A DNA stretch of 64,000 nucleotides. Origin: Bradyrhizobium sp. SZCCHNS1050. GTDB taxonomy: Bacteria; Pseudomonadota; Alphaproteobacteria; Rhizobiales; Xanthobacteraceae. Below, piece after piece: positions 11,512 to 19,935 of this stretch. How positions within the stretch are numbered: position 1 is the stretch's first letter; the number at the start of each line of letters is the position of its first letter. The notes beneath the pieces were generated by a model. It worked only from the letters and a program-made list of their open reading frames with translations. It was not told where the DNA came from and did not search any database. Location: NCBI RefSeq assembly GCF_032484785.1, contig NZ_JAUETR010000001.1:2483501-2547500 (forward strand), in the 5' to 3' direction. The translations under genes and the position numbers were made by a program.

Positions 11512-12104
11512 CCGAACAGGCTGCGACAGAGCCGGCGCCGCGGCGCCGCTCATTCCTCATGCTGCTGCCGCTCGTGGTGTTCCTCGGGCTGGCGGCGCTG
11601 TTCTGGTCGCGCCTCGGCAACGGCGACCCGTCGCGCATTCCATCCGCGCTGATCGGCCGCCCCGCGCCGGCCACGCCGCTGCCGGCGCTGGCGGAACTGG
11701 CGAGGGACGGCACGCCGGTGCCCGGCCTCGACCCGGCTGCGCTCAAGGGCAAGGTCAGTATCATCAATGTCTGGGCATCGTGGTGCGTGCCCTGCCACGA
11801 CGAGGCGCCGCTGCTGGTCGAGCTCGGCCGCGACAAGCGCTTCCAGATCATCGGCATCAACTACAAGGACGGCGCCGACAACGCCCGCCGCTTCCTCGGC
11901 CGCTACGGCAACCCTTATGACGTCGTCGGCGTCGACGGCAACGGCCGCGCCGGCATCGAATGGGGTGTCTATGGCGTGCCCGAGACCTTCGTCGTCGGCC
12001 GCGAGGGCACCATCGTCTACAAGCTGGTCGGCCCGATCACGGCGCAGAACATCGATGCGGTGTTGAAACCGGAAATCGAGAAGGCGCTGAAGGCGGGTTC
12101 GTAA
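11508..12104 (+). CDS. ccmG: Thiol:disulfide interchange protein CcmG/DsbE
   Basis: A 198-residue membrane-anchored thioredoxin. An N-terminal anchor ([18 protein letters not shown]) is followed by a periplasmic thioredoxin domain with [11 protein letters not shown], where WCVPC is the active site, and later [11 protein letters not shown] with the cis-proline. CcmG keeps apocytochrome c cysteines or CcmH reduced for heme attachment. The ATGA overlap with ccmD makes it the last gene of the ccmABCDG run; the remaining maturation genes (ccmE, F, H, I) are not in this window and in this group usually form a separate cluster. Confidence 0.96.
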   Translation: MTEQAATEPAPRRRSFLMLLPLVVFLGLAALFWSRLGNGDPSRIPSALIGRPAPATPLPALAELARDGTPVPGLDPAALKGKVSIINVWASWCVPCHDEAPLLVELGRDKRFQIIGINYKDGADNARRFLGRYGNPYDVVGVDGNGRAGIEWGVYGVPETFVVGREGTIVYKLVGPITAQNIDAVLKPEIEKALKAGS

Positions 12105-12156
12105 GCCTCGCGCAGCCATCGGAGCTTCAGCGGCAAACACGCTCCTCTCTCTGCGT

Positions 12157-12313
12157 CGTCATTCCGGGGCGGCGCGAAGCGACGAGCCCGGAATCCATAC
12201 TCACGAGCGGTCGTTTGGCGAAGACGGGCGCCACGGCCATCTCGCGTCACACGCCTTGTCGTGGTTATGGATTCCGGGCTCACGCCGCTGCGCGGCGCGC
12301 CCCGGAATGACGG
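12157..12313. repeat. Class A palindromic repeat (GTCATTCCGG type), expanded copy
   Basis: Outer arms GTCATTCCGG and CCGGAATGAC enclose inner arms GGAATCCATA and TATGGATTCC. Two other copies lie at 23127-23224 and 59291-59399. This copy is about 50 bases longer in its centre, so the interior is less constrained than the arms. It lies in a convergent intergenic region, a typical place for REP/RIME-like elements. Confidence 0.85.
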
Positions 12314-12321
12314 CGCGGAGA

Positions 12322-12394
12322 ACCTCGAAGCGAAGCGATCCGGAGCATCTACGGGCCTTGGATTGCTTCGTCGGTACGCTCCTCGCGATGACCG
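12322..12394. repeat. Class B repeat (GAAGCGA..GGATTGCTTCG type), degenerate copy
   Basis: The arms CTCGAAGCGAAGCGATCC and GGATTGCTTCGTCGG resemble the better copy at 25853-25939, which has GCGAAGCAATCC and GGATTGCTTCG. The outer arm GCGAGCGAAGCG is eroded here, and the right side keeps CTCCTCGCGATGAC. It directly follows a class A copy, so two repeat classes are stacked in one spacer. Confidence 0.7.
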
Positions 12395-12406
12395 CGTTCG
12401 GGGCTG

Positions 12407-13009
12407 CTACCCCTTGCTCACATCCCCTTCCGCCGCATCGCTGGCTTCGAGCGACGCCGGGTCCTGGTGGTAGCGCTTGATCAGCGGCATCTGGGCGATG
12501 GCGAAGATCATGGTCAGCGGCACGACGCCGAACGCCTTGAAGCCGACCCAGAAATCGGTGCTCTGCGTGCGCCAGATGATCTCGTTCAGCACCGCCATCG
12601 CGGCAAAGAACAGCGCCCAGCGAAACGTGAGGATGCGCCAGCCCGCGGGCGTCAGATTGAACATCTGATCGAACATGATCGCGATGAAGGAGCGATTGAA
12701 CAGCAGCCCGCCACCAAGCACGGCCGCGAACAGTCCGTAGATGATGGTCGGCTTGACCTTGATGAAGGTCTCGTCGTGCAGCACCAGGGTCAGCGTGCCG
12801 AACACGATGACGACGACGGCGGTCACCAGCGCCATCAGCGGGACGTGCCGCGTCACCACGTAGGACGCGATCAGCGCCGCGATGATCGCGACCATGAACG
12901 CGCCGGTCGCCGCGAACAGGTTGAACTTGGCATTGACCACGAAGAAGATGATCAGCGGGCCGAGCTCGGTCGCGAGCTTGAACAGCGGGTGCGGCTGGGT
13001 CTTGTCCAT
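12407..13009 (-). CDS. yciB: Inner-membrane septation protein A (YciB/IspZ family)
   Basis: A 200-residue protein with about five membrane segments. ATG 13009 ([29 protein letters not shown]) gives the family N-terminus; the frame is open further upstream, but those codons are unlike the family. Later family-like segments are [20 protein letters not shown] and [20 protein letters not shown]. YciB proteins act in the inner membrane in cell envelope or septum synthesis, first seen as septation defects in Shigella. The gene is 85 bases downstream of ftsY on the same strand, a common alphaproteobacterial arrangement, so an ftsY-yciB operon is likely. Confidence 0.92.
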   Translation of the reverse strand: MDKTQPHPLFKLATELGPLIIFFVVNAKFNLFAATGAFMVAIIAALIASYVVTRHVPLMALVTAVVVIVFGTLTLVLHDETFIKVKPTIIYGLFAAVLGGGLLFNRSFIAIMFDQMFNLTPAGWRILTFRWALFFAAMAVLNEIIWRTQSTDFWVGFKAFGVVPLTMIFAIAQMPLIKRYHQDPASLEASDAAEGDVSKG

Positions 13010-13094
13010 TCCATGTCCTGTTGGCTGCAGCCACGGCAGCGGTTGATCCGGTCGTCTCGATCTGGCGGTGGGCCGGAGCCCGAGCGTGGCGACG

Positions 13095-14042
13095 TCAATC
13101 CTCGATGCCGGCGATCGCCCGCGCAAAATCTCTCGCGGCGAACGGTGAGAGATCATCGACCCCCTCGCCGACGCCGATGAAGTGCACCGGCAGCTTGAAC
13201 TTCTCCGACAGCGCCACGAGGATGCCGCCGCGCGCCGTACCGTCGAGCTTGGTCATCACGAGGCCGGTGACGCCTGCCGTACGATGAAACGCCTCGACCT
13301 GCGACAGCGCATTTTGTCCCACCGTCGCGTCGAGCACGAGCAGCACCGCATGCGGCGCCGACGCGTCGACCTTGCGAATGACACGCACCACCTTTTCGAG
13401 CTCGTTCATCAGCTCGGCCTTGTTCTGCAAACGGCCGGCAGTATCGATCAGCAGGATGTCGCGGCCCTGCTCCTTTGCCGCGGTGATGGCGGTGAACGCA
13501 AGGCTGGCGGAGTCCGAGCCCTGCGCGCCGGCGATCACCGGCGCCTTGGTGCGCTCGCCCCAGACCTTGAGCTGCTCGATCGCGGCGGCACGGAACGTGT
13601 CGCCCGCGGCCAGCATCACCTGCCTGCCTTCGGAGGCGAATTTCTGCGCCAGCTTGCCGATCGTGGTCGTCTTGCCGGAGCCGTTGACGCCGACGACGAG
13701 AATGACGAACGGTTTGTGGCCCGGCGCGATCTCGAGCGGCTTCGCCACCGGCGACAGCACCTTCTCGACCTCGGTCGCGACGACCGCCTTGACCTCGTCG
13801 GCGCTGATCGTCTTGTCGTAGCGGCCGGTCCCGACGGCGTCGGCGATTCGCGCGGCGACCTGGGTGCCGAGATCGGCGCGCAGCAGCACGTCCTCGATGT
13901 CGTCGAGCATCGCGCGGTCGAGCTTGCGCTTGGTGACGAGATCGGCGACGGCCGTGCCGAGCGCGCCGGACGTGCGTTTCAGGCCGGCCGACAGCCGCCG
14001 CCACCACGACAGCTTGGGTGTTTCGGAGGTGGTATCGTTCAT
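13095..14042 (-). CDS. ftsY: Signal recognition particle receptor FtsY
   Basis: A 315-residue SRP receptor GTPase. It has a short N-domain (residues about 1-95, [19 protein letters not shown]) and lacks the long acidic A-domain of the E. coli protein. The G-domain motifs are complete: P-loop [45 protein letters not shown], and the C-terminal [12 protein letters not shown]. It docks the Ffh-ribosome complex at the inner membrane; ffh itself is at 21.5 kb. It diverges from the pseudouridine synthase gene with a 59-base spacer and is followed by yciB. Confidence 0.97.
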   Translation of the reverse strand: MNDTTSETPKLSWWRRLSAGLKRTSGALGTAVADLVTKRKLDRAMLDDIEDVLLRADLGTQVAARIADAVGTGRYDKTISADEVKAVVATEVEKVLSPVAKPLEIAPGHKPFVILVVGVNGSGKTTTIGKLAQKFASEGRQVMLAAGDTFRAAAIEQLKVWGERTKAPVIAGAQGSDSASLAFTAITAAKEQGRDILLIDTAGRLQNKAELMNELEKVVRVIRKVDASAPHAVLLVLDATVGQNALSQVEAFHRTAGVTGLVMTKLDGTARGGILVALSEKFKLPVHFIGVGEGVDDLSPFAARDFARAIAGIED

Positions 14043-14101
14043 GGCGTGGTGTTAGCCCTTTCCATTCGCAAACGAAAGCTCACACCCGCGTTACGGTTTC
14101 C

Positions 14102-15001
14102 ATGGACATTAACCAACCAACCGACGAGGAAATGCTCGCCCGTGTGCTCCACCGCGACGGGCTGATGCTGGTGATCGACAAGCCGGCCGGCATTCCCGTG
14201 CACAAGGGACCGAAGGGCGGACCGAACCTCGAAGCCTCCTTCGACGCGCTGCGCTTCGGCCTGCCGCGCCCGCCGGTGCTGGCGCATCGGCTGGACAAGG
14301 AAACCTCGGGCTGTCTGGTGCTCGGCCGTCATCGCAAGGCAACCGCGTCGCTCGGGCTTTTGTTCAAGCATGGCAAGATTTCGAAGACCTATTGGGCCGT
14401 CGTCGAGGGCGGACCTGACGCTGACGAGGGCGTGATCGAGCTCCCGCTCGGCAAGCTGAACGCCGAGCGCGGCTGGTGGCAGAAGCCGGATCGGAACGGG
14501 CAGCCAGCGGTGACGAAATGGCGGGTGCTGGGGAGGTCGTACTCTCTTGCCAGTCTATCCCTGAACTCCCCTCCCACTCGTGGCAACGACTCCCCTCCCC
14601 CTTGCGGGGAGGGGTCGGGGGTGGGGGTCCCCACGGGCAGTGTCGCTTGGAGCCACCCCCCTCCCCAACCCTCCCCCACAAGGAGGGAGGGAGCGCAGCT
14701 GCCAACCGGAGAGGGAGAGTCGGTGCACTCCAATCGCAGTCCGCGACTCACTTGGCTGGCGATGGAACCGGTCACCGGCCGCACGCATCAACTGCGCGTG
14801 CATTCGGCAGCGTCGGGATGGCCGATCGTCGGTGACAACATCTATGGCAACGGCCCGCGCTTCGGCGAGCCGCGGCTGCATCTGCACGCACGCGAGATTT
14901 CGATTCCGCTGTCGAAAAACAAGCCGCCGGTACACGTGGTGGCGCCGGCGCCGGTGCACATGCATGAGCGGCTGAGGATGTGCGGGTGGAACGGGGCGTG
15001 A
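14102..15001 (+). CDS. RluA-family RNA pseudouridine synthase with in-frame repeat insertion
   Basis: A 299-residue pseudouridine synthase. Start ATG 14102 gives MDINQPTDEEMLARVLHRDG. The catalytic aspartate lies in AHRLDKETSGCL, and the C-terminal TGRTHQLRVHSA is also standard. Between WRVLGR (residues 140-145) and LTWLAMEP (from 216) about 70 residues rich in Pro, Gly and Ser are encoded by a class F palindromic repeat (about 14560-14735) that keeps the frame. Related enzymes are expected to be about 230 residues without this segment, where the two flanking pieces form adjacent strands. The insertion probably makes a surface loop and leaves the catalytic core intact; RNA target unknown. Confidence 0.9.
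   Translation: MDINQPTDEEMLARVLHRDGLMLVIDKPAGIPVHKGPKGGPNLEASFDALRFGLPRPPVLAHRLDKETSGCLVLGRHRKATASLGLLFKHGKISKTYWAVVEGGPDADEGVIELPLGKLNAERGWWQKPDRNGQPAVTKWRVLGRSYSLASLSLNSPPTRGNDSPPPCGEGSGVGVPTGSVAWSHPPPQPSPTRREGAQLPTGEGESVHSNRSPRLTWLAMEPVTGRTHQLRVHSAASGWPIVGDNIYGNGPRFGEPRLHLHAREISIPLSKNKPPVHVVAPAPVHMHERLRMCGWNGA
14560..14735. repeat. Class F palindromic repeat inside a coding sequence
   Basis: Bases 14592-14630 are identical to the 39-base arm at 43283-43321. The segment continues with TGTCGCTTGGAGCCACCCCC, nearly the same as the ccmA-ccmB copy at about 9661, and ends in a C-tract/G-tract arm CCCCCACAAGGAGGG. All of it is read in the frame of the pseudouridine synthase without a stop codon. 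Confidence 0.9.
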
Positions 15002-15018
15002 GCCCATCTCTTTCCGCA

Positions 15019-15104
15019 CCGTCATGGCCGGGCGAAGTCCCGGCCATCCACGTCTTAGTTCTTGGGGACAGCGTGGATGCCCGGGTCAAGCCCGGGCATG
15101 ACGG
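15019..15104. repeat. Class C palindromic repeat overlapping the mtaB 3' end
   Basis: Arms CCGTCATGGCCGGG and CCCGGGCATGACGG enclose CCATCCACGTC and GCGTGGATG. It resembles the copy at 39142-39231. Read on the minus strand, its right arm encodes the last residues of MtaB. Confidence 0.85.
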
Positions 15105-16377
15105 AATTCTGGACTAACAGCCGGGCCCCATGATGCCCCGTGATCGTGAGCCGCTGCACGGTGCCTGGCAACGCAGTGGTCGTGGCGACCGGCAGATAAT
15201 GCTCCGTCCGTCCCTGGGTCTCACTCTCGATCAGCACCTCACGCTGACAGCCGATCTCCTGCTCCAACCGCCGCCGCAACGCCGCCTCTCCCGCGGCCCG
15301 CAGCCGCCGGGCCCGATCACGGATGACGGCGCCGTCCACCTGCGGCATGCGCGCCGCCGGCGTGCCCGGCCGCGGCGAATAGGGAAAGACGTGCAGGAAG
15401 GTTAGCCCGCATTCCTCGACGAGATCGAGCGAGCGCGCGAACATCTCCTCGGTCTCGGTCGGAAATCCCGCGATCAGATCGGCGCCAAGCGCGATGTCCG
15501 GCCGCAGCCGGCGCACCTGAGCACAGAATGCGATGGCATCGGCGCGCGCATGCCGTCGCTTCATGCGCTTCAGGATCAGATCGTCACCCGCCTGCAGCGA
15601 CAGATGCAGATGCGGCATCAGCCTGGCATCATCCGCGAGCGCATCGAGCAGGTCGGCATCGGCCTCGATCGAATCGATCGAGGAGATGCGCAGGCGTCTC
15701 AACTCCGGCACGTGGCGCAGGATCTGCTTCACAAGCCGGCCGAGCTTCGGCGTGCCGGGCAGGCCGGCGCCATAGCTCGTCAGGTCGACGCCGGTGAGCA
15801 CGATCTCGGCATGGCCACGATCGGCCAGCGCGCGGACCTGATCCACCACAGCGCCCATCGGCACCGAGCGCGAATTGCCGCGACCGAACGGGATGATGCA
15901 GAAGGTGCAGCGATGATCGCAGCCGTTCTGCACCTGCACGAACACGCGCGGCAGGCCGCGCTGGAAGCCGTCGACCAGATGCGGCGCCATCTCCATCACC
16001 GCCATGATGTCGGAGACGGCCACCTTCTCGGACGCATCGATGCCGAACCGTGGCACCGCCAACGCCCGTGTGGTCGCACGCCACGCATCGGGCCGCAGCT
16101 TGTCGTCATTGCCGATGACGCGGTCGACCTCGGGCATGGCAGCGAACATGCCGGCCTGCGTCTGCGCGGCGCAGCCGGTCACGACGATGCGAGCCGCGGG
16201 GCGCTCGCGCTTCAATTTGCGGATCGACTGCCGGGCCTGCGCCACCGCCTCGTTGGTGACGGCACAGCTGTTGATGACGATGGTGTCGTCGGCACCGGCC
16301 GCCTCGGCATGTTTCGCGATCAGCTCGGATTCGAACGCGTTGAGGCGGCAGCCGAAGGTAACGACGTCGACGCTCAT
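15055..16377 (-). CDS. mtaB: tRNA t6A37 methylthiotransferase MtaB
   Basis: A 440-residue radical-SAM methylthiotransferase that converts t6A to ms2t6A at position 37 of tRNAs. The N-terminal UPF0004 domain has [18 protein letters not shown] and VTGCAAQ (three cluster cysteines). The radical-SAM site is [17 protein letters not shown]-terminal TRAM-like part follows. The start ATG 16377 overlaps the dapF stop by four bases; an in-frame upstream extension inside dapF is not used. The last 16 residues ([16 protein letters not shown]) are encoded by a class C palindromic repeat, so the natural end was probably just before it and the tail is an acquired extension. Confidence 0.95.
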   Translation of the reverse strand: MSVDVVTFGCRLNAFESELIAKHAEAAGADDTIVINSCAVTNEAVAQARQSIRKLKRERPAARIVVTGCAAQTQAGMFAAMPEVDRVIGNDDKLRPDAWRATTRALAVPRFGIDASEKVAVSDIMAVMEMAPHLVDGFQRGLPRVFVQVQNGCDHRCTFCIIPFGRGNSRSVPMGAVVDQVRALADRGHAEIVLTGVDLTSYGAGLPGTPKLGRLVKQILRHVPELRRLRISSIDSIEADADLLDALADDARLMPHLHLSLQAGDDLILKRMKRRHARADAIAFCAQVRRLRPDIALGADLIAGFPTETEEMFARSLDLVEECGLTFLHVFPYSPRPGTPAARMPQVDGAVIRDRARRLRAAGEAALRRRLEQEIGCQREVLIESETQGRTEHYLPVATTTALPGTVQRLTITGHHGARLLVQNSVMPGLDPGIHAVPKN

Positions 16378-17240
16378 GCGACGCTGGCGAACATCGACGG
16401 CTCGAACCGTCCCTCGAACTCGAACGTCGCGGTGCCCGTCATCAGCACGTGATCGTCGCGCTCGCGCCACTCGATCGTGAGCTCGCCGCCGGGCAGCGTC
16501 ATCTGCACGATCCGGTTGGCACGCTTCAGCCTGACGGCCGCGACCGCTGTCGCACAGGCCGCCGAACCGCAGGCCTTGGTCAGCCCCGCGCCGCGCTCCC
16601 AGGTGCGCATCGTGATGTGGTCGCGATCGACGATGTGGGCGAGTGTGATGTTGGCCCGCTCCGGGAAGATCGGATGGTTCTCCAGCAGCGGCCCGAAGCG
16701 CTCCAGATCATAGGCGTTGACGTCCTCGACCCAGAACACCGCGTGCGGATTGCCCATGTTGACGACCGAGGGCGAATGCAGGATCGGCGCGTCGATCGGT
16801 CCGATCTGCAGCTCGATGTAGCGGGTGTCGCGGAACTCCTCGGCGAGAGGAATGTCCTGCCAGCCGAACTTCGGCGCGCCCATGTCGACGGTGTAGAGGT
16901 CGGGCGCCGGCCCCTGCCAGCAGTTCAACAACCCGGCGCGGGTCTCGAATGTCGCGCTGGTCTGGCCCGTCTTGCCGAACACCTGGCGCACCACGCAGCG
17001 CATGCCGTTGCCGCAGGCGCCGGACTCCGATCCGTCATTGTTGTAGATGCGGATGAACGCTTCGGTGCCGTCGAGCCGCGGCGGCTGCAGCACCATCAGC
17101 TGATCGTAGGGCACCCGGGATGCCACCGCCCGCGCCTCGTCCGGCGTGACGACATGCTTCACGTCGCGCAGATCGACCACGACGATCTCGTTGCCGATCC
17201 CGTTCATCTTGACGAAGCTGTGGTTGGCCAGCGCGCTCAT
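16374..17240 (-). CDS. dapF: Diaminopimelate epimerase DapF
   Basis: A 288-residue epimerase converting LL- to meso-diaminopimelate for lysine and peptidoglycan synthesis. Both catalytic cysteines are visible, in [10 protein letters not shown] and [10 protein letters not shown]. The start [18 protein letters not shown] at ATG 17240 is preferred over the TTG at 17252, since family proteins begin close to the FxKMxGxGN motif. mtaB follows with a 4-base ATGA overlap, so dapF-mtaB is a two-gene operon with coupled translation. It diverges from the exported GyrI-like gene over 170 bases. Confidence 0.97.
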   Translation of the reverse strand: MSALANHSFVKMNGIGNEIVVVDLRDVKHVVTPDEARAVASRVPYDQLMVLQPPRLDGTEAFIRIYNNDGSESGACGNGMRCVVRQVFGKTGQTSATFETRAGLLNCWQGPAPDLYTVDMGAPKFGWQDIPLAEEFRDTRYIELQIGPIDAPILHSPSVVNMGNPHAVFWVEDVNAYDLERFGPLLENHPIFPERANITLAHIVDRDHITMRTWERGAGLTKACGSAACATAVAAVRLKRANRIVQMTLPGGELTIEWRERDDHVLMTGTATFEFEGRFEPSMFASVA

Positions 17241-17410
17241 GAAAATATCCAAATTGTGTCCGCCTTATATGGCGAATGGCGCGGCATTGACCAGCCTGCA
17301 GAGCGACATGACGCATCTGTCATGGGACGCCGCGCCGCCGAGCATGTTAGGACCGGTTCATTCGCCGGCACGAACCGGGCAAAGCAGCACGGCCACTGGA
17401 GAATAGTCGA

Positions 17411-18184
17411 ATGAATCTCAGCACTTTCCGCCTCGTTCTGGCCGTGAGCTCGGTCGCGCTCCTGCTCGGCGGCACGTTCGCCCGGGCCCAGGCGCCGTCG
17501 GCCTCGCCGGCTCCGGCGGCCTCAGCCACGCCCGCACCGGCCCCGAGCGCGCTACCGGCGCCGGTGGCGCCGGCCTCTCCTGCGCCTGCCGCGTCGGCCA
17601 GTCCGGCGCCCGCGACCAGCCCGACGCCGGCCGCCAGCGCGAGCCCCTCGCCGTCGTCATCTCCGACCGCGGCCCAGTCCCCGGCCACGACGCCGCCGCA
17701 AGCCGCGGCGCCGGCCCAGGCGGCCGACGCCTTCGGCGACGAGATCAAGCTCGAGGCGAAGAAGGTCGTCCTCGTCAAGGGCACCGCGAATTGGGACAAT
17801 GCGTTCGACACGCTGATCGACTCCTTCAAATCGCTGTCGGCCACGCTGGACAAGCAGGGCATCAAGCCCGCCGGCAACGGCATGATCGTCTACACCTCGA
17901 CCGACGACACCGGCTTCACCTTCCTGGCCGAGATGCCGGTCGAGCAGGAGCCGAAGACGCTCGGCAAGGGGATGAGCATCGGCCAGTCGCCCGAGGGCAA
18001 GGCGCTGAAGTTCGTCCATCGCGGCTCCTACGACAACATGGACAACACCTACGAGGCGATCACCAACCACCTCGACGAGCGCCGGCTGGAGGCCAAGGAC
18101 ACCTTCATCGAGGAGTACCTGACCGACCCCTTGAAGACGGCCGAGGACAAGCTCGTCATCAACGTCTACGTGCCGCTGAAGTGA
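17411..18184 (+). CDS. Exported GyrI-like (effector-binding) domain protein with Ala/Pro-rich linker
   Basis: A 257-residue protein with a signal peptide (LVLAVSSVALLLGGTFARAQA), then about 70 residues of low-complexity Ala/Pro/Ser linker (residues about 28-98), then a domain of about 155 residues resembling the GyrI-like/AraC effector-binding fold (GNGMIVYTSTDDTGFTFLAE, then GKALKFVHRGSYDNMDNTYEAI). GyrI-like domains usually bind small ligands in the cytoplasm; here the domain is exported, perhaps tethered to the envelope by the linker. It is followed directly by the SIMPL-domain gene (stop and next start almost touch), suggesting a shared envelope function. Ligand unknown. Confidence 0.8.
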   Translation: MNLSTFRLVLAVSSVALLLGGTFARAQAPSASPAPAASATPAPAPSALPAPVAPASPAPAASASPAPATSPTPAASASPSPSSSPTAAQSPATTPPQAAAPAQAADAFGDEIKLEAKKVVLVKGTANWDNAFDTLIDSFKSLSATLDKQGIKPAGNGMIVYTSTDDTGFTFLAEMPVEQEPKTLGKGMSIGQSPEGKALKFVHRGSYDNMDNTYEAITNHLDERRLEAKDTFIEEYLTDPLKTAEDKLVINVYVPLK

Positions 18185-18189
18185 GCACC

Positions 18190-18900
18190 ATGATCATCAG
18201 ACCCATCCTCGCGGTCGCGCTCGCGACCAGCTTCGCAATGCCCGCCCTCGCGGATGACATCGCCCGGCAGGACACGCCGGCGATCACCGTCAGCGGCGAG
18301 GCCAGCGTGTCGGCGCCGCCGGATCTGGCGCAGATCGACGCCGGCGTGGCATCCGACGCCAAGACCGCGCGCGAGGCCGCCGAGGCCAACAACGCCGCCA
18401 TGGCCAAGGTGCTGCAGGCGCTGAAGGCGGCCGGGATCGCCGACAAGGACTATCAGACATCGCGGCTGTCGCTGCAGCCGCAATATGCGCAGAACCGGCC
18501 GGCCCAGCCGGCGGTGACCGGCTATCGCGCCAGCAATCGCGTCACCATCAAGCTGCACGACGTCGCCAAGGTCGCCAGCGTGATCGATACGCTGGTCGCG
18601 GCCGGCGCCAACGATGTCGGCAACATCTATTTCAGCGTCGCCGAGCCATCCAAGCTGCTCGACCAGGCGCGCGAGAAGGCCGTCGCAGACGCCCGCCGCA
18701 AGGCCGAGATCTATGCCAAGGCCGCCGGCGTGACGCTGGGTCAGCCGCTCAGCATCTCCGAGGACGGCGCGCCCGCCCCGGTGTTCCGCGCCAAGACCTT
18801 CGCCGCACCGATGGCCGCGACGCCGACACCGGTGGCGCAGGGCGAGGAGACGCTGTCGATCACGGTCAACGTGACCTGGGCGATCAAGCCGGGGCAGTAG
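18190..18900 (+). CDS. Periplasmic SIMPL (DUF541/YggE-like) domain protein
   Basis: A 236-residue exported protein. The signal sequence (MIIRPILAVALATSFAMPALA) is followed by TPAITVSGEASVSAPPDLAQ, the typical start of a SIMPL/DUF541 domain, and the segment TGYRASNRVTIKLHDVAKV. E. coli YggE of this family is linked to lower oxidative stress, mechanism unknown. ATG 18190 is chosen; a GTG at 18181 in frame overlaps the stop of the gene before it and would add three residues with possible coupling. It is co-transcribed with the GyrI-like gene. Downstream, CGACGCA TTG TGCGTCG at 18919-18935 may be a weak terminator hairpin. Confidence 0.88.
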   Translation: MIIRPILAVALATSFAMPALADDIARQDTPAITVSGEASVSAPPDLAQIDAGVASDAKTAREAAEANNAAMAKVLQALKAAGIADKDYQTSRLSLQPQYAQNRPAQPAVTGYRASNRVTIKLHDVAKVASVIDTLVAAGANDVGNIYFSVAEPSKLLDQAREKAVADARRKAEIYAKAAGVTLGQPLSISEDGAPAPVFRAKTFAAPMAATPTPVAQGEETLSITVNVTWAIKPGQ

Positions 18901-18965
18901 GTCGGCCTCACGCCCACGCGACGCATTGTGCGTCGTGGCAGCCGACAACGTAGCTACAAACTCGG

Positions 18966-18987
18966 TGTCGTCCCGGCCTTGATCCGG
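18966..18987. repeat. Left fragment of a class D repeat split by IS110
   Basis: GTGTCGTCCCGGCCTTGATC is the outer left arm of a class D palindrome. Its continuation, GGGACCCATACTCC, resumes at 20096 beyond the insertion sequence. The matching right half ends at about 20199 with CAGGACGACA. Confidence 0.75.
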
Positions 18988-18993
18988 CAACTG

Positions 18994-19935
18994 TTATGTT
19001 GATGGAGTGATCGCATAAGGTTTTCGGTCGCGCATCATGGCATTCAGGATGGTTAGAAGCTTCCTGGCGACGGCGATGAGGGCGAGCTTGGCGGGTTTAC
19101 CGGCTTGGCGCAGACGGTTGTAAAAGATCTTGAAGCGATCGGCGCGGCGGACGGCGTTGAGGGCGGCCATGTAGAGGGCGTCGCGGACACGCTTCCGGCC
19201 GCCGCCGATCTTGCGCTTGCCACGATACGCCCCGCTATCGCGATTGAAGGGAGCCAGGCCCGCAAGAGCGGCTACCTCCTTTGGCCCGAGATGGCCGAGT
19301 TCCGGCATCTGGGTGATGAGTTGCATGCAGGCGACGGGTCCCACACCGGGCACGGAGCGCATCAGCTGTGCCTGCTCCGCAAGCACCGGCTCGGCTTTGA
19401 TGAGCGCGTTGATCTCGGCCTCGATCTCGACGATCTCGTCATTGAGGACCTCGATCAGGCGGCTGATGCGTTCGGCCATGGCGCGGTCCTCGGCCTCGCT
19501 GCGGCGGTTCTTTTCCTGGGCGCGCATGGCAACCAGTTGATCCCGCCGTTTTGCAAGCCTGGCGAGGGCGCTTTGGGCAGGCGTCATGGCCTGCTCGGTG
19601 GCTGGCTGCATGGCGCGCCCAAAGGCTGCCAGCGTTCGCGCGTCGATCGGATCGGTCTTGGCGAGTTGGCCGCTGGCGCGGGCGAAATCGCGAGCTCGAG
19701 CCGGGTTGATCCGCGCAAAGCGGATGCCCGCCCGACGCAGGGCCTCGCGCAGTTCGAGGTCGTAGACACCCGTGGCCTCAAAGACCACCAGAACATCGCA
19801 TCCCCAACGCGCCACCAGCTGTGTGATGGCCTGTGGCCCGTTGGCGATGCGCTCCGGCGCCCCCACGGCTTCATCAAAAATATCGAGATAGGGTTTGCAA
19901 ACGTCGATTCCGACGCAACGAAAAGGTACGATCAC
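18994..19935 (-). CDS. IS110-family transposase (DEDD recombinase)
   Basis: A 313-residue recombinase starting at GTG 19935 (MIVPFRCVGIDVCKPYLDIF). The N-terminal RuvC-like DEDD domain shows GIDVCK (first Asp), FEATGVYD (Glu) and KTDPIDARTLA (last two Asp). A coiled middle region (about residues 125-185) leads to the C-terminal Tnp domain with VPGVGPVACMQLI, LAGLAPFNRDSGAYRGKR and GGRKRVRDALY; the serine in RDSGAYRG is the likely nucleophile. It appears intact, so the element may be active. IS110 enzymes are guided by a bridge RNA from the element's non-coding end; a candidate is at 19936-20096. Confidence 0.95.
   Translation of the reverse strand: MIVPFRCVGIDVCKPYLDIFDEAVGAPERIANGPQAITQLVARWGCDVLVVFEATGVYDLELREALRRAGIRFARINPARARDFARASGQLAKTDPIDARTLAAFGRAMQPATEQAMTPAQSALARLAKRRDQLVAMRAQEKNRRSEAEDRAMAERISRLIEVLNDEIVEIEAEINALIKAEPVLAEQAQLMRSVPGVGPVACMQLITQMPELGHLGPKEVAALAGLAPFNRDSGAYRGKRKIGGGRKRVRDALYMAALNAVRRADRFKIFYNRLRQAGKPAKLALIAVARKLLTILNAMMRDRKPYAITPST

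Larger units (their letters stand above)
12105..12406. other. Repeat-filled spacer between ccmG and yciB
   Basis: The 302-base convergent spacer consists mostly of two repeat elements described separately: class A at 12157-12313 and a class B copy at 12322-12394. No gene, terminator U-run or promoter could be seen outside them. The strong palindromes may act as transcription ends for both converging genes, which is inference. Confidence 0.6.

Noticed and set aside
17488..17710. A GC-rich tandem-looking DNA repeat
   Set aside because: It is the coding sequence for an Ala/Pro/Ser linker of an exported protein; the units are irregular and no mobile or palindromic structure exists.
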